Part shown: one piece after another, positions 54,767 to 63,076 of the stretch
Numbering within the stretch: the stretch's first letter is position 1
How the letters are laid out: each line of letters begins with the position of its first letter
From: Microcoleus sp. AS-A8
GTDB lineage: Bacteria; Cyanobacteriota; Cyanobacteriia; Cyanobacteriales; Coleofasciculaceae
Direction: 5' to 3'
DNA: 64,000 nucleotides
Assembly (NCBI GenBank): GCA_039962225.1
Contig: JAMPKV010000009.1
Coordinates: 1-64,000, forward strand
Program-made: the position numbers and the translations under genes
Notes under the pieces: model-generated
The model's input: only the letters and a program-made list of their open reading frames with translations
Database searches by the model: none
Told to the model about the DNA's origin: nothing

Positions 54767-55405
54767 ATGACCAGCAACATGCTCAGGCAACCAGAACAAT
54801 GTATCCAGCTATCGGGTATTAGTTGGCAGACCTATCAAACGTTGTTAGCGGAACTGAGCGAACGTCGATTACGCCTTACTTACAATCGTGGCATCCTCGA
54901 AATCATGGCTCCCTCACCAGAGCATGAGCTTTACAAAAAGTTAGCTAGTCGCTTTGTCGAAACCATCGCTGAAGAACTGAGGATTAGTATCTATCCTCTG
55001 GGTTCCATGACGTTCAACCGTTCAGACCTGACTATGGGTCTAGAACCGGATGAATGTTTTTACATTCAGAATCAAAGTGCGGTTAAAGGCAAAAGGAAAA
55101 TTGACCTGACTCAAGATCCGCCACCTGATTTGGCGATCGAAATCGATATCACCAGTAGTGCCAAAAGCCGCTTAGAAGTTTTTGCCCATATCGGTGTTCC
55201 GGAAATCTGGCGCTACGACGGCATATTTCTGACCCTCTACAAGCTGCAAAATAAGACCTATGTTCCATCCCAGCAAAGTCTTAGTTTTCCAACTTTGTAT
55301 ATAGACAAAGTTGACCATTTTCTGCTTCAGGCTGGAGTCGTGGACTATTTAGAGCTAGTTAGCTCCTTTCGACGCTGGGTTAAAAGCCAGATTCGACAAC
55401 AATAA
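54767..55405 (+). CDS. Uma2-family (DUF820) putative restriction-endonuclease-fold protein
   Basis: 212 residues with the pattern SWQTYQTLLAEL, RGILEIMAPSPEHE, DECFYIQN and PDLAIEIDITSSAKSR, in which the Asp, Glu and Asp/Ser form a PD-(D/E)XK-like centre. Uma2 proteins are highly multiplied in filamentous cyanobacteria and are not linked to a defined function. The downstream end carries a MITE-like repeat. Confidence 0.85.
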   Translation: MTSNMLRQPEQCIQLSGISWQTYQTLLAELSERRLRLTYNRGILEIMAPSPEHELYKKLASRFVETIAEELRISIYPLGSMTFNRSDLTMGLEPDECFYIQNQSAVKGKRKIDLTQDPPPDLAIEIDITSSAKSRLEVFAHIGVPEIWRYDGIFLTLYKLQNKTYVPSQQSLSFPTLYIDKVDHFLLQAGVVDYLELVSSFRRWVKSQIRQQ

Positions 55406-55413
55406 TCAAGAAG

Positions 55414-55531
55414 TAAGCTGAGATGCATCTAAATTGCATACCTTGGTGATGAGATAAAAACTCTTATTCCTTCTGCCTTCTGCCCTCTGCCTTACCTCCT
55501 CGATAATGCAATTTAAATGCCGATTAGCTTA
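55414..55531. repeat. MITE-like element with imperfect terminal inverted repeats
   Basis: The first 26 bp (55414-55439) pair with the last 26 bp (55506-55531) with about five mismatches; the core GCATCTAAATTGCAT/ATGCAATTTAAATGC matches at 14 of 15. The interior holds CCTTCTGCC-type units. Confidence 0.65.
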
Positions 55532-55563
55532 TGAAGGGTGAAGAAAATTTTAGACTTCATCCT

Positions 55564-56943
55564 TTACTGGACTAATTCCTCGATCGCATCCGCATGAGTT
55601 GGCAAAGCGGCTGTGAGTACTTCGCTACCCTCCTCAGTGACCAAAACATCATCTTCAATGCGAATGCCTCGAATATCGTTAAACTGGGCAAGACGCTCCC
55701 AATTGACCACCTCCTGATATTTTGAGCGTAGTTGTTGGTCATGCAAAATTGCCGGGACTTGATAGAACCCTGGTTCAATCGTGACCAGCATTCCCGCTTT
55801 TAAGGGTCGATTGAGTCGCAGGTAGCATAAGCCGAAGCGCGAACTTCGCACTCTTCCTTCTTCATAACCCGCTAAATCTCCCAAATCTTCCATATCATGG
55901 ACATCCAAGCCCAGCAGATGACCCACACCGTGAGGAAAAAACAGGGCATGAGCATCCATTTCGACCAAATCTGACACCTGCCCTTGCAGAATGCCTAAAT
56001 CCACCAAGCCTTGGGCAATCACCGATGCCGCCAACAGATGGATGTCTAAATATTCGATTCCTGGGCGAATTTTGTCGATACAGGCATCATGGGCTGCCAA
56101 AACAATATCGTAGAGGTCGCGTTGAGTGGAGGAAAACTTTCCTGTAACAGGCCAAGTGCGCGTTACATCAGACGCCCAGCCCATCGATGTTTCAGCCCCA
56201 ACATCAGCCAGTAGCAAATCTCCCGGTTGCAAGGGATGGTGATACTGCTCATTATGTAATACTTCACCATGAACCGTGACAATGCCACCATAGGCATCTG
56301 TCATGTTGTGAGCCAGAATTACCTGTTCCATCGCACCCCTGACTTCGGCTTCTAACTTGGCCGTCGGGGTTGCCCTCATTCCCGCTTGATGAGCTTCTAC
56401 GGTGACGGCGGCGGCTTGTCGTAGTTGGGAGAGAGCACCTGCATCATGACAAAATCGCAAAAATGCGATCGCACGGGCTAACTCCAAGTCAATCCCTTGA
56501 GCCGCATCGGCTAGTGCTACGGATCGATTTAAGATTTGAGTTTGTTGCCCATAAGTGATGGCATCTTGAACGGCAATCGTCGCCGCCTCTGTGCCCCGTG
56601 ATGGCAGTTCTGACAGAGGAAAGGCCGCATCAGCCCCAATCTCTTGAGCGATTTCCTCTCGCTTGGGCATCTCCCCATGCCAGAGAGCACTGCTTGGAGG
56701 TGCCTCGTCCATAAACAGTTCTAGCTTTCCACCATGCAGGAAAATTGCCGCATTTTCTAGCGGTAGACCCGCAAAATAAAGGAAGTGGCTGCTCGCCCGA
56801 AACGGGTAAAGATTGGCCGGAAAATTGCGTGAACTGCGCTGCCCCGACCAGAGAATAGCGGGGAAATCGATCACTTTAGCGAGGCGTTGACGGCGCTCTC
56901 GCAGGGTTGTTGCAAGCGTACTGTTATGCTGTAGAGTCTCCAT
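55564..56943 (-). CDS. pepP: Xaa-Pro aminopeptidase (M24B)
   Basis: 459 residues. The N-terminal creatinase-like domain (ASHFLYFAGLPLENAA) precedes the pita-bread catalytic domain. Metal ligands are all visible: the two Asp in LLADVGAETSMGWASDVTRTW, the His in HGVGHLLGLDVHD, and the two Glu in TIEPGFYQ and RIEDDVLVTE. It removes N-terminal residues preceding proline using two Mn2+ or Co2+ ions. Cytoplasmic, alone. Confidence 0.92.
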   Translation of the reverse strand: METLQHNSTLATTLRERRQRLAKVIDFPAILWSGQRSSRNFPANLYPFRASSHFLYFAGLPLENAAIFLHGGKLELFMDEAPPSSALWHGEMPKREEIAQEIGADAAFPLSELPSRGTEAATIAVQDAITYGQQTQILNRSVALADAAQGIDLELARAIAFLRFCHDAGALSQLRQAAAVTVEAHQAGMRATPTAKLEAEVRGAMEQVILAHNMTDAYGGIVTVHGEVLHNEQYHHPLQPGDLLLADVGAETSMGWASDVTRTWPVTGKFSSTQRDLYDIVLAAHDACIDKIRPGIEYLDIHLLAASVIAQGLVDLGILQGQVSDLVEMDAHALFFPHGVGHLLGLDVHDMEDLGDLAGYEEGRVRSSRFGLCYLRLNRPLKAGMLVTIEPGFYQVPAILHDQQLRSKYQEVVNWERLAQFNDIRGIRIEDDVLVTEEGSEVLTAALPTHADAIEELVQ

Positions 56944-56982
56944 AATCAGGAGGGTAGCACGAGACGCTAAAAAGAGCAGCAG

Positions 56983-57249
56983 TTATTCCGGATCGTCATC
57001 ATTCTGGGTATCCTCATCCGGGTTTGTCTTTTGATTAGACTTAGCAGGCTGCTTTTTTTTGAGTTGTTTATTAGATTTTTGCTGCTCAACCTGGGTAGGC
57101 TTCTTTTGGGTTGTATTCTCAGTGGTTTTACCCCCTGGAAAGATTTTTTGGCAACCAGAAAGAGTTAATCCGCTAACGAGTAGTAACAAGACAAAAACGA
57201 CTAAATTAGCCCAAATTGGTTTTTGAATTTTCCTATTTGCTTCCAACAT
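56983..57249 (-). CDS. Small lipoprotein
   Basis: 88 residues. An N-terminal hydrophobic helix ends in a lipobox LTLSGC, where the Cys would be lipidated. The mature part is Lys/Gln/Thr-rich and acidic at the end (EDTQNDDDPE) and is probably unstructured. No family recognised. Confidence 0.65.
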   Translation of the reverse strand: MLEANRKIQKPIWANLVVFVLLLLVSGLTLSGCQKIFPGGKTTENTTQKKPTQVEQQKSNKQLKKKQPAKSNQKTNPDEDTQNDDDPE

Positions 57250-57668
57250 CAGCCACCTTTACTCTTAAAATTTTTAACTTCCTATATACCTAAGTTCGAG
57301 ATAGACTGATAGCCTGATTTTTTCCTCCCCCATTGAAGGCCAAAATTCCTTTTTGTTTCAGGTTACGTCTTTTATAGGGAACTCAAGTTTAATCTTCAGT
57401 CCGGTGGAAGATGCACTCTCTCCAGTGAGTTGTCCTTAGTCTATTATTTTTGCTAACTGATACCAATTCCTAAGCAATAACAATCAACAGGAATTGTCCT
57501 TTAAAAACTCTGCGTTCCTCTGCGCCTTCCTCGGTATCCCTCTGTGTTAAAAAAATAATATTCCGATACTAACAGATTCAATATGAATCCTAACCGAAAC
57601 CCAGAGATTTTCAACTTCAGAGTTTGAGACTCAATCTAATAGCTCCATGTTCCCGTATCTTCTAATTT
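57250..57668. other. Intergenic region with dispersed repeat copy 2
   Basis: About 420 bp; 57500-57585 is related to 27905-28005 (CTCTGCG units, TTAAAAAA, CCGATACTAACAG). No gene seen. Confidence 0.5.
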
Positions 57669-58751
57669 TTAATGAGGCGCTAGAACTTCCGATCGCTCAC
57701 TCGTTGAATCTTCAAAAATTGCCCCCCGCCGCAGCAAGACACGTTGTGTCTGAGCAGAAATTCCTAAATTCCTAGCAAACTGAGCATTCTCGACATCCGC
57801 CCCCCTCAAGTCTGCCTCGCTGAGGTTGGCATCGCTGAGGTTAGCACCACACAATTCAGCAATGCTCAGGTTGGCACGAATCAAGTTGGCACTGCCTAAG
57901 TTAGCAAGGCAGAGGTTGGCAAGGCTCAAGTCGGCAAGACTCAAGTCGGCACCCCTGAGATCCGCACCGCTCAGGTTGGTACGGATTAAGTCCGCATCCC
58001 TGAGGTTGGCGCGCATAAGGTCGGCACTACTCAGGTTGGCACGGATGAGGTTGACATCACTCAAATCGGCAAGACTCAAATTAGCCGCCTTAAGGTTCGT
58101 TCCCCTTAATTTGGCACAATTTAGCTTGGCTTCGCTCAGGTCGGCTTCGGTGAGATCTGCCCCATCGATCTCGGCACCTCTAAGATCAGCACCGCCAAGG
58201 TAGGCACGCCTCAGATAGGCTCCTTTAAGGTTGGCATGGCTCAGGTTCACACGACCCAAGTTGGCTCCCCGGAGTTTGGCATCGCTTAAGCTCACCCCTT
58301 GAAGGTTAGCATCCCTGATATCGGCCCCCCTCAGGTCGGCACCTCTGAGATTGGCACTACAAAGTATCGTTTCGCTGAGGTTGGTATCGCTCAGGTTCGC
58401 AGTGTGTAACTGAGTACTCTTGAGGTCAGCGCCCTTAAGGTTGGCACCTCTAAGGTTGGCACCTCTAAGGTTGGCATTGTCAAGATGAGCACCCCTAAGA
58501 TCCGTCCCCCTGAGGTCAGCACCTTGGAGATGAGCACCTCTAAGATCAGCTCCCCTCAGGTTGCAACCTCTAAAATCAGCCTCAATCAGATCGGCTTGAC
58601 TCAAATCAGTACCGCTCAAGTCAGCTTCGGCAAAATCTTCAGCAAGATTGAGACCCGCCAGGGTTGCGAGTTGCTCCAGATTGTCTGTTTCTGTTTCTAC
58701 AATTCGCTGGATCAGGATTTGCAGATCCAGTCGAGATTGGTCATCACTCAT
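57669..58751 (-). CDS. Pentapeptide-repeat protein, copy 2 of the module
   Basis: 360 residues, closely parallel to 50960-52012: helical cap (LQILIQRIVETETDNLEQLATLAGLNLAEDF), more than 50 A(N/D)L-type pentapeptides and the same C-terminal cap (ENAQFARNLGISAQTQRVLLRRGAIFED), given here only by their key residues. It overlaps the upstream partner gene by 8 bp. Probably cytoplasmic, with no signal peptide. The whole pair is inverted relative to copy 1. Confidence 0.87.
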   Translation of the reverse strand: MSDDQSRLDLQILIQRIVETETDNLEQLATLAGLNLAEDFAEADLSGTDLSQADLIEADFRGCNLRGADLRGAHLQGADLRGTDLRGAHLDNANLRGANLRGANLKGADLKSTQLHTANLSDTNLSETILCSANLRGADLRGADIRDANLQGVSLSDAKLRGANLGRVNLSHANLKGAYLRRAYLGGADLRGAEIDGADLTEADLSEAKLNCAKLRGTNLKAANLSLADLSDVNLIRANLSSADLMRANLRDADLIRTNLSGADLRGADLSLADLSLANLCLANLGSANLIRANLSIAELCGANLSDANLSEADLRGADVENAQFARNLGISAQTQRVLLRRGAIFEDSTSERSEVLAPH

Positions 58752-59550
58752 AATGCAACTCCGCTCGACTCAGATAGGGCTTTAATTTGGGTTCCAGCAA
58801 ACGCTGGATAATGAGTCTGTCTAACACTGCCCTTTTATTCCGACTAATGTCTGGCGGCCATAATCCTTCAGCATCCGTTAGACACACATCTCGCTTGGAA
58901 ACTTCAAACCTTGCTTCTATGCGACAAGGCAAGGCAAGTACATTAACAGTGGCAAGTTTGACCTGATTGAGTACCCCTTTTAATACAGGTTCACCAATTT
59001 CTTCTTCAAAAATCCAGACAGGATTTTCCTCGCTCACTTTAGTTGTTACGTGGCAAACTGTAACGGAAGCTTCAGGTGGAGACGGCTTTGGCTGTGTACC
59101 AAAATTTATCTGAGCTTGAGGTTTATTACCGTTGAAGTTAGAGATAATGGTGATTGGTTTTGCCGCCGCCCTTGGCGCAATTGCCTGTCCCAACGTACTC
59201 TTTCGCTCCTGACTCCTGTCGCGCTCTTGCTTTTTTGGGGAGTTTTTCAATTCAAGGGAGCCGACTAACTCACGAGACTCATAGGGAATTTCACTGTTTT
59301 CCAGTTTGAGTCTGAGTTCTCCACCTTTTAGGCCAAACTTAACGCGTCCCTTGTCCAGGGATTCCCACTGCTCGTTAAAGTAGATGGTCAAGTACAGGTC
59401 AATCGGTTGCCTCTGGGTTGAGGTTGTCCAAAATGCTGGATGCTCTGGGTTGTTGGGTTGAACCACAGTTCCGGCCAACTCCATATATAAGCAATCTGGA
59501 TATTTGTTTTCAGGCTCCGGCTGAGGCTGTTTTGAAAGGGGAGGATGCAT
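58744..59550 (-). CDS. Conserved partner protein A of the pentapeptide module, copy 2
   Basis: 268 residues. Homologous to 50206-50967 over both ends: YMELAGTVV, LYLTIYFNEQ, KFGLKGGELRLKLEN, then a Lys/Pro-rich linker and LKPYLSRAELHYE. The linker between the beta-rich halves is longer and differs in composition. The ATGAGTGA overlap with the pentapeptide gene repeats the geometry of copy 1, which implies conserved coupling. Function unknown; not a fragment of a known enzyme as far as I can see. Confidence 0.72.
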   Translation of the reverse strand: MHPPLSKQPQPEPENKYPDCLYMELAGTVVQPNNPEHPAFWTTSTQRQPIDLYLTIYFNEQWESLDKGRVKFGLKGGELRLKLENSEIPYESRELVGSLELKNSPKKQERDRSQERKSTLGQAIAPRAAAKPITIISNFNGNKPQAQINFGTQPKPSPPEASVTVCHVTTKVSEENPVWIFEEEIGEPVLKGVLNQVKLATVNVLALPCRIEARFEVSKRDVCLTDAEGLWPPDISRNKRAVLDRLIIQRLLEPKLKPYLSRAELHYE

Positions 59551-60205
59551 TGCCAAGCTTGAATCAGATAGTTCAAGGGGTTACTTTTGACACTACCAGG
59601 CGCTTCGATGCCTGGGATTCTTGGGCTGAGACGGCCTCTTTCAGCTTGCTTACTTAAGGTCTTTAATTCTGATGTCGAGCCGTTTTAATCTCCTCCTTAA
59701 GCGTTAGTTTCCGTATTTCCCACGGTACTTTTGCAGCTATTCAATCAAAATGCTACTCACTCTCATCTCACACAAGATTTTACCTTTCCCCTGAGTTCCT
59801 CAGATTTTTGGGTTGAACCTCATGCCGTGTATTCCTTTTTCTAGGTTCACTCCCTTTGGAGTTAGCATCGCTATGTTTAATGTGAGTGACGGAAATCACA
59901 TTTATTCAACATCATATCTATATTAATTAAAGTGAAATAAATATCTACATATGTGTAGTAAATTGTAAACAAACTCAATCTTAAGCCAGCCGAAATGGTC
60001 GTTTATTTTACAAAAGTTTATATTTTTGTTGACTTTTTCCCACCTAATTAGCTGATGTCCGGGAGCCTTGATTCTCCCTTAAACTCCGGTGTCCTGGTAG
60101 GGTAGGGCTGGCAGGATGTCACTGGGATATTCATCGGGTGAGGCCGCGCCTGTTTGTTACATGGGATGAAGTAGAGATTACAAAAATTTACAAATTATCT
60201 CACTT
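59551..60205. other. Long intergenic region, no gene recognised
   Basis: About 650 bp with AT-rich promoter-like sequence around 59920-60035. No convincing ORF or RNA; nothing else recognised. Confidence 0.45.
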
Positions 60206-61105
60206 TCACAGATTAGCCAAGCTGTAGCGCTCGCGTTCACCCTTCCCCCCCTGAAAAATTGCCCCTTGACGAATTAAATCCAGTTGTGTTTGCTCGCAAA
60301 TGCCTAAATTTCTAGAGAACAGAGCGTTTTTGACCGTGACACCTCGCCGCTTGCTGTCACTGAGATTGGCACTACTGAGATTGGCACCACTGAGATTGGC
60401 ACCACTGAGATTGGCACCACTGAGATTGGCACCACTGAGATTGGCACCACTGAGATTGGCAAGGCTCAGATCAGCTCCGATCAGATCGGCTCCACACAAG
60501 CTAGTTGAGCGTAAATCGGCACAAATGAGATCTGCTAAGCAGACGTTGGCACGAATTAAGACGGCATAGCGCAAATCAGCCCGAATCAAGTTAACCCCGC
60601 TGAGGTTGGTCGCACCCAAGCTAGAACCACACAGGTTGGCTCCTCCCAGATTGGCCCCGCCCAAGTTAGCTTGGCTCAGTTCTGCTCCGCCCAAGTTGGC
60701 TCCTCTCAAATCAGCTTCGCTCAAGTCAGCACGGAGCAAATTGGCAACAATCAAATTTGCATAGCTCAAATTAGCGTGATTCAAGTTGGATTCGCTCAGG
60801 TTGGCCCGCATGAGGTTGGCATGGCTCAAATCAGCCTCACTCAAGTTGGCCTCGCTCAAGTTGGCCTCGATCAGAATGGCACCTCTAATGTTGGCACCAC
60901 TGAAGTTAGTCCCACTGAGGTTAGCATTACCCAGGATTGCACCCCTGAGGCTGGTATTTCTCAGATCAGCTCCAGCAAAATCTTCAGCAGGATTGAGACG
61001 CGCAATTTTCACGATCTCTGAAAGATTGTCGGTTTCTGCTGTGATTACACATTGGATCAGGTCTTGCAGTTCCTGGAGCGACTGTTCGTCAATCGTGTCA
61101 ATCAT
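60206..61105 (-). CDS. Pentapeptide-repeat protein, solitary third copy
   Basis: 299 residues with the same helical cap (AETDNLSEIVKIARLNPAEDF) and C-terminal cap (NALFSRNLGICEQTQ, RQGAIFQGG) as the two module copies, so it belongs to the same family. It has no partner A gene next to it. Near its C-terminus are five identical LSGAN repeats plus LSSAN, encoded by identical 15-bp units, a sign of recent expansion. It lies 88 bp downstream of the response-regulator gene on the same strand. Confidence 0.85.
   Translation of the reverse strand: MIDTIDEQSLQELQDLIQCVITAETDNLSEIVKIARLNPAEDFAGADLRNTSLRGAILGNANLSGTNFSGANIRGAILIEANLSEANLSEADLSHANLMRANLSESNLNHANLSYANLIVANLLRADLSEADLRGANLGGAELSQANLGGANLGGANLCGSSLGATNLSGVNLIRADLRYAVLIRANVCLADLICADLRSTSLCGADLIGADLSLANLSGANLSGANLSGANLSGANLSGANLSSANLSDSKRRGVTVKNALFSRNLGICEQTQLDLIRQGAIFQGGKGERERYSLANL
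60361..60465. repeat. 15-bp tandem array inside the solitary pentapeptide gene
   Basis: Seven consecutive 15-bp units. Five copies of TGAGATTGGCACCAC (60376-60450) are identical; the first and last differ slightly. Confidence 0.85.
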
Positions 61106-61192
61106 GGGGCAACGACTTTCTACGGAGATTGGCTGAAATTTGAGTTGAATACAGGACGGATAACGATCATGAGTCTCGGCGCTGAGGAGATT

Positions 61193-63067
61193 TCACTTTC
61201 CTCGTTCGCCATTTTTGCCAAACCGTGCGTCCTGCAAGGTATTCCCAATGCCTTGAATTACACCCCGAACCACCAACCCAATGCTTCTACCGATAACTTG
61301 GGTGAGGACGTAAACGACACCTTTACCCGCCCAGGCAACAGTAGAACGCAGGCGAGGCGCGATCGCATCTCGTGTCTCAAAGGCTAACGTCACAGCTAAC
61401 GGAATACCTTGCAGTTGTTCTAACTCTTGACGGCGGGGGGCATAAATAGATGTTTGTTTGATGCCCGCACCGCTCAGCACGAACAACGGATATCGGCTCT
61501 CGAAGATAGCTTTTGGCTCTTCTATCCATTGGAAAAGGCGATATTTCCAAGATAAATTGTTGCGAAATCGAGCCATTTCTCGTGATGAAATCAGATGCTG
61601 AGCGTAAAAATTTTGTTTAATCGTTTCAATATCAGCAAATTCATTTAAGAGCGGTTGAATCACAGCATTAGCGACTTGAATAACTAGGTTTTGTAGCAAC
61701 ATTTCTGACTGAACTAGAGCTTCAGGTGTCCGAGCCGAATAAGATACATTATCAATTAATAAAGGAGTTTCAAACAGTTCTTGGGATAAAAATTCAACAA
61801 CTAAAGGAATTTTATCTAGAATAGAGGTTTGAATAATGACAGCGTAACCGAGCAAAATATTAACAATCTCTAAATTTTGGTTATCCAAGGGTAACGTGTA
61901 ATATTTACCCAAAAAATCGGTGACGGAAGCTTGCCACAAATCCAGTAAAATTTGCGCTCGCTTTGGGGGAAGTTGCTCAAGAGTGACCTGAGAAAAACGC
62001 AACTCCTCTAGGATTTGTTGCAATTTTCGTAAGACGATATAGAGTAAATCGCGTTTTTTTTCAGTTACGAGAATATCAATTTCTAACGGCACACCACTGA
62101 GATTGGGCAAGTCCGATTGGAGCATGGACAAGGTCAGCTCAAAGGGTGTGGCTGGCTGGAAACTTTGGGTTTGGGGATTGGGACTGGGGGATTGGACGTT
62201 GGCCGAGAGGACAGCAGGGGGTGAGGAAGCGATCGCAGAACGTAGCCCAGTCCGAGAGGGAATTTGTTCTACTCTTCGATCCGAACTTCGTCTCACGACT
62301 CCTGAGAGTAAATCCGAACTCGCGCTCTCTTCTACCACAATGACATCGGTGGGCAATAGCTGATTAACCGCCCAACGAGCGGCCAAAAGTTCTCGGCGGC
62401 GTCCACTCCAGAACAGCCAGTCGAAGTTGGAAAGATTAGGTTTTTGTAGTTCTTGGACTACCACTGCCAAGGACTCTTCGATTTGTTGGAGTCCATAGGA
62501 GCGCACTTTATGATGCCAGCTAGGAGGGCGTACAGAATTGATTAGTGGGGGTGGCAAGTCGGGTAGTCTGTGCCAATCGGATTCACCCGTGGCAAGCTGA
62601 CGGATAGCCTGGACGAGATCGGTAATGGCCACTCCTTTGGGACAATAGCCCTCAATGCCGAGCTGTTGGGCTGCCTTGAGGAAGAGAGGCTCGGATTGTG
62701 AAGTGAGCAGTAAAACCGGCAAATCCGGGTAATCGCCCTTCAAGCGTTGGCAAAGCGGCAATCCAGACAAGGGATTGGCGTTAGAGCGACCACTAACGAG
62801 TTCCAAAATGATCGCACTCACCGTAGTGGGCTGCAAGCGCATCAGGATATCTAGAGCTTCTGTTCCAGAATCGGTTTGCGCCACAACTTGTAGGTCAGGA
62901 AAAGCTTCCAGAGCTGTGCGTAGACCCAGCCGGAAGATGGGATCATCATCAATCAGGACAAGGCGAATCGGCGTCGCCTCTGTTTGATCGGGGGGTGAGG
63001 GCATTGGCAGAGGGGAGGAGGTTTCCTCTAGCATTTTATCCATCTCCCCATCTCCCCATTTTTCCAT
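61193..63067 (-). CDS. Response regulator with Ycf55 (DUF3685) domain
   Basis: About 624 residues. The NarL/FixJ-like receiver starts at about residue 34 (IRLVLIDDDPIFRLGLRTAL). The phosphoacceptor position reads SAIILELVSG, with Glu where Asp is normal, though the acidic pocket (IDDD), Thr in LLLTSQ and Lys in YCPKG are kept. The remaining about 450 residues match the Ycf55/DUF3685 layout (QILEELRFSQVTLEQLP, YYTLPLDNQNLEIVNILLGY). Function of Ycf55 is unknown. The Glu may mimic phosphorylation. The first 30 residues come from GGAGATGG-type repeat sequence, so the true start may be internal (near 63034). Confidence 0.8.
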   Translation of the reverse strand: MEKWGDGEMDKMLEETSSPLPMPSPPDQTEATPIRLVLIDDDPIFRLGLRTALEAFPDLQVVAQTDSGTEALDILMRLQPTTVSAIILELVSGRSNANPLSGLPLCQRLKGDYPDLPVLLLTSQSEPLFLKAAQQLGIEGYCPKGVAITDLVQAIRQLATGESDWHRLPDLPPPLINSVRPPSWHHKVRSYGLQQIEESLAVVVQELQKPNLSNFDWLFWSGRRRELLAARWAVNQLLPTDVIVVEESASSDLLSGVVRRSSDRRVEQIPSRTGLRSAIASSPPAVLSANVQSPSPNPQTQSFQPATPFELTLSMLQSDLPNLSGVPLEIDILVTEKKRDLLYIVLRKLQQILEELRFSQVTLEQLPPKRAQILLDLWQASVTDFLGKYYTLPLDNQNLEIVNILLGYAVIIQTSILDKIPLVVEFLSQELFETPLLIDNVSYSARTPEALVQSEMLLQNLVIQVANAVIQPLLNEFADIETIKQNFYAQHLISSREMARFRNNLSWKYRLFQWIEEPKAIFESRYPLFVLSGAGIKQTSIYAPRRQELEQLQGIPLAVTLAFETRDAIAPRLRSTVAWAGKGVVYVLTQVIGRSIGLVVRGVIQGIGNTLQDARFGKNGERGK

Positions 63068-63076
63068 CAACTGTCT

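Noticed and set aside
57826-58203. Leu/Arg/Ala-rich repetitive open frame antisense to a pentapeptide gene
   Set aside because: The antisense of A(N/D)L repeats always yields LRLAPLR-like repeats. The same occurs at 51502-51810 and 60300-60569.
60361-60465. Regular 15-bp repeats that might suggest a CRISPR array
   Set aside because: There are no spacers; the units are contiguous codons of a pentapeptide protein. No cas genes are present.
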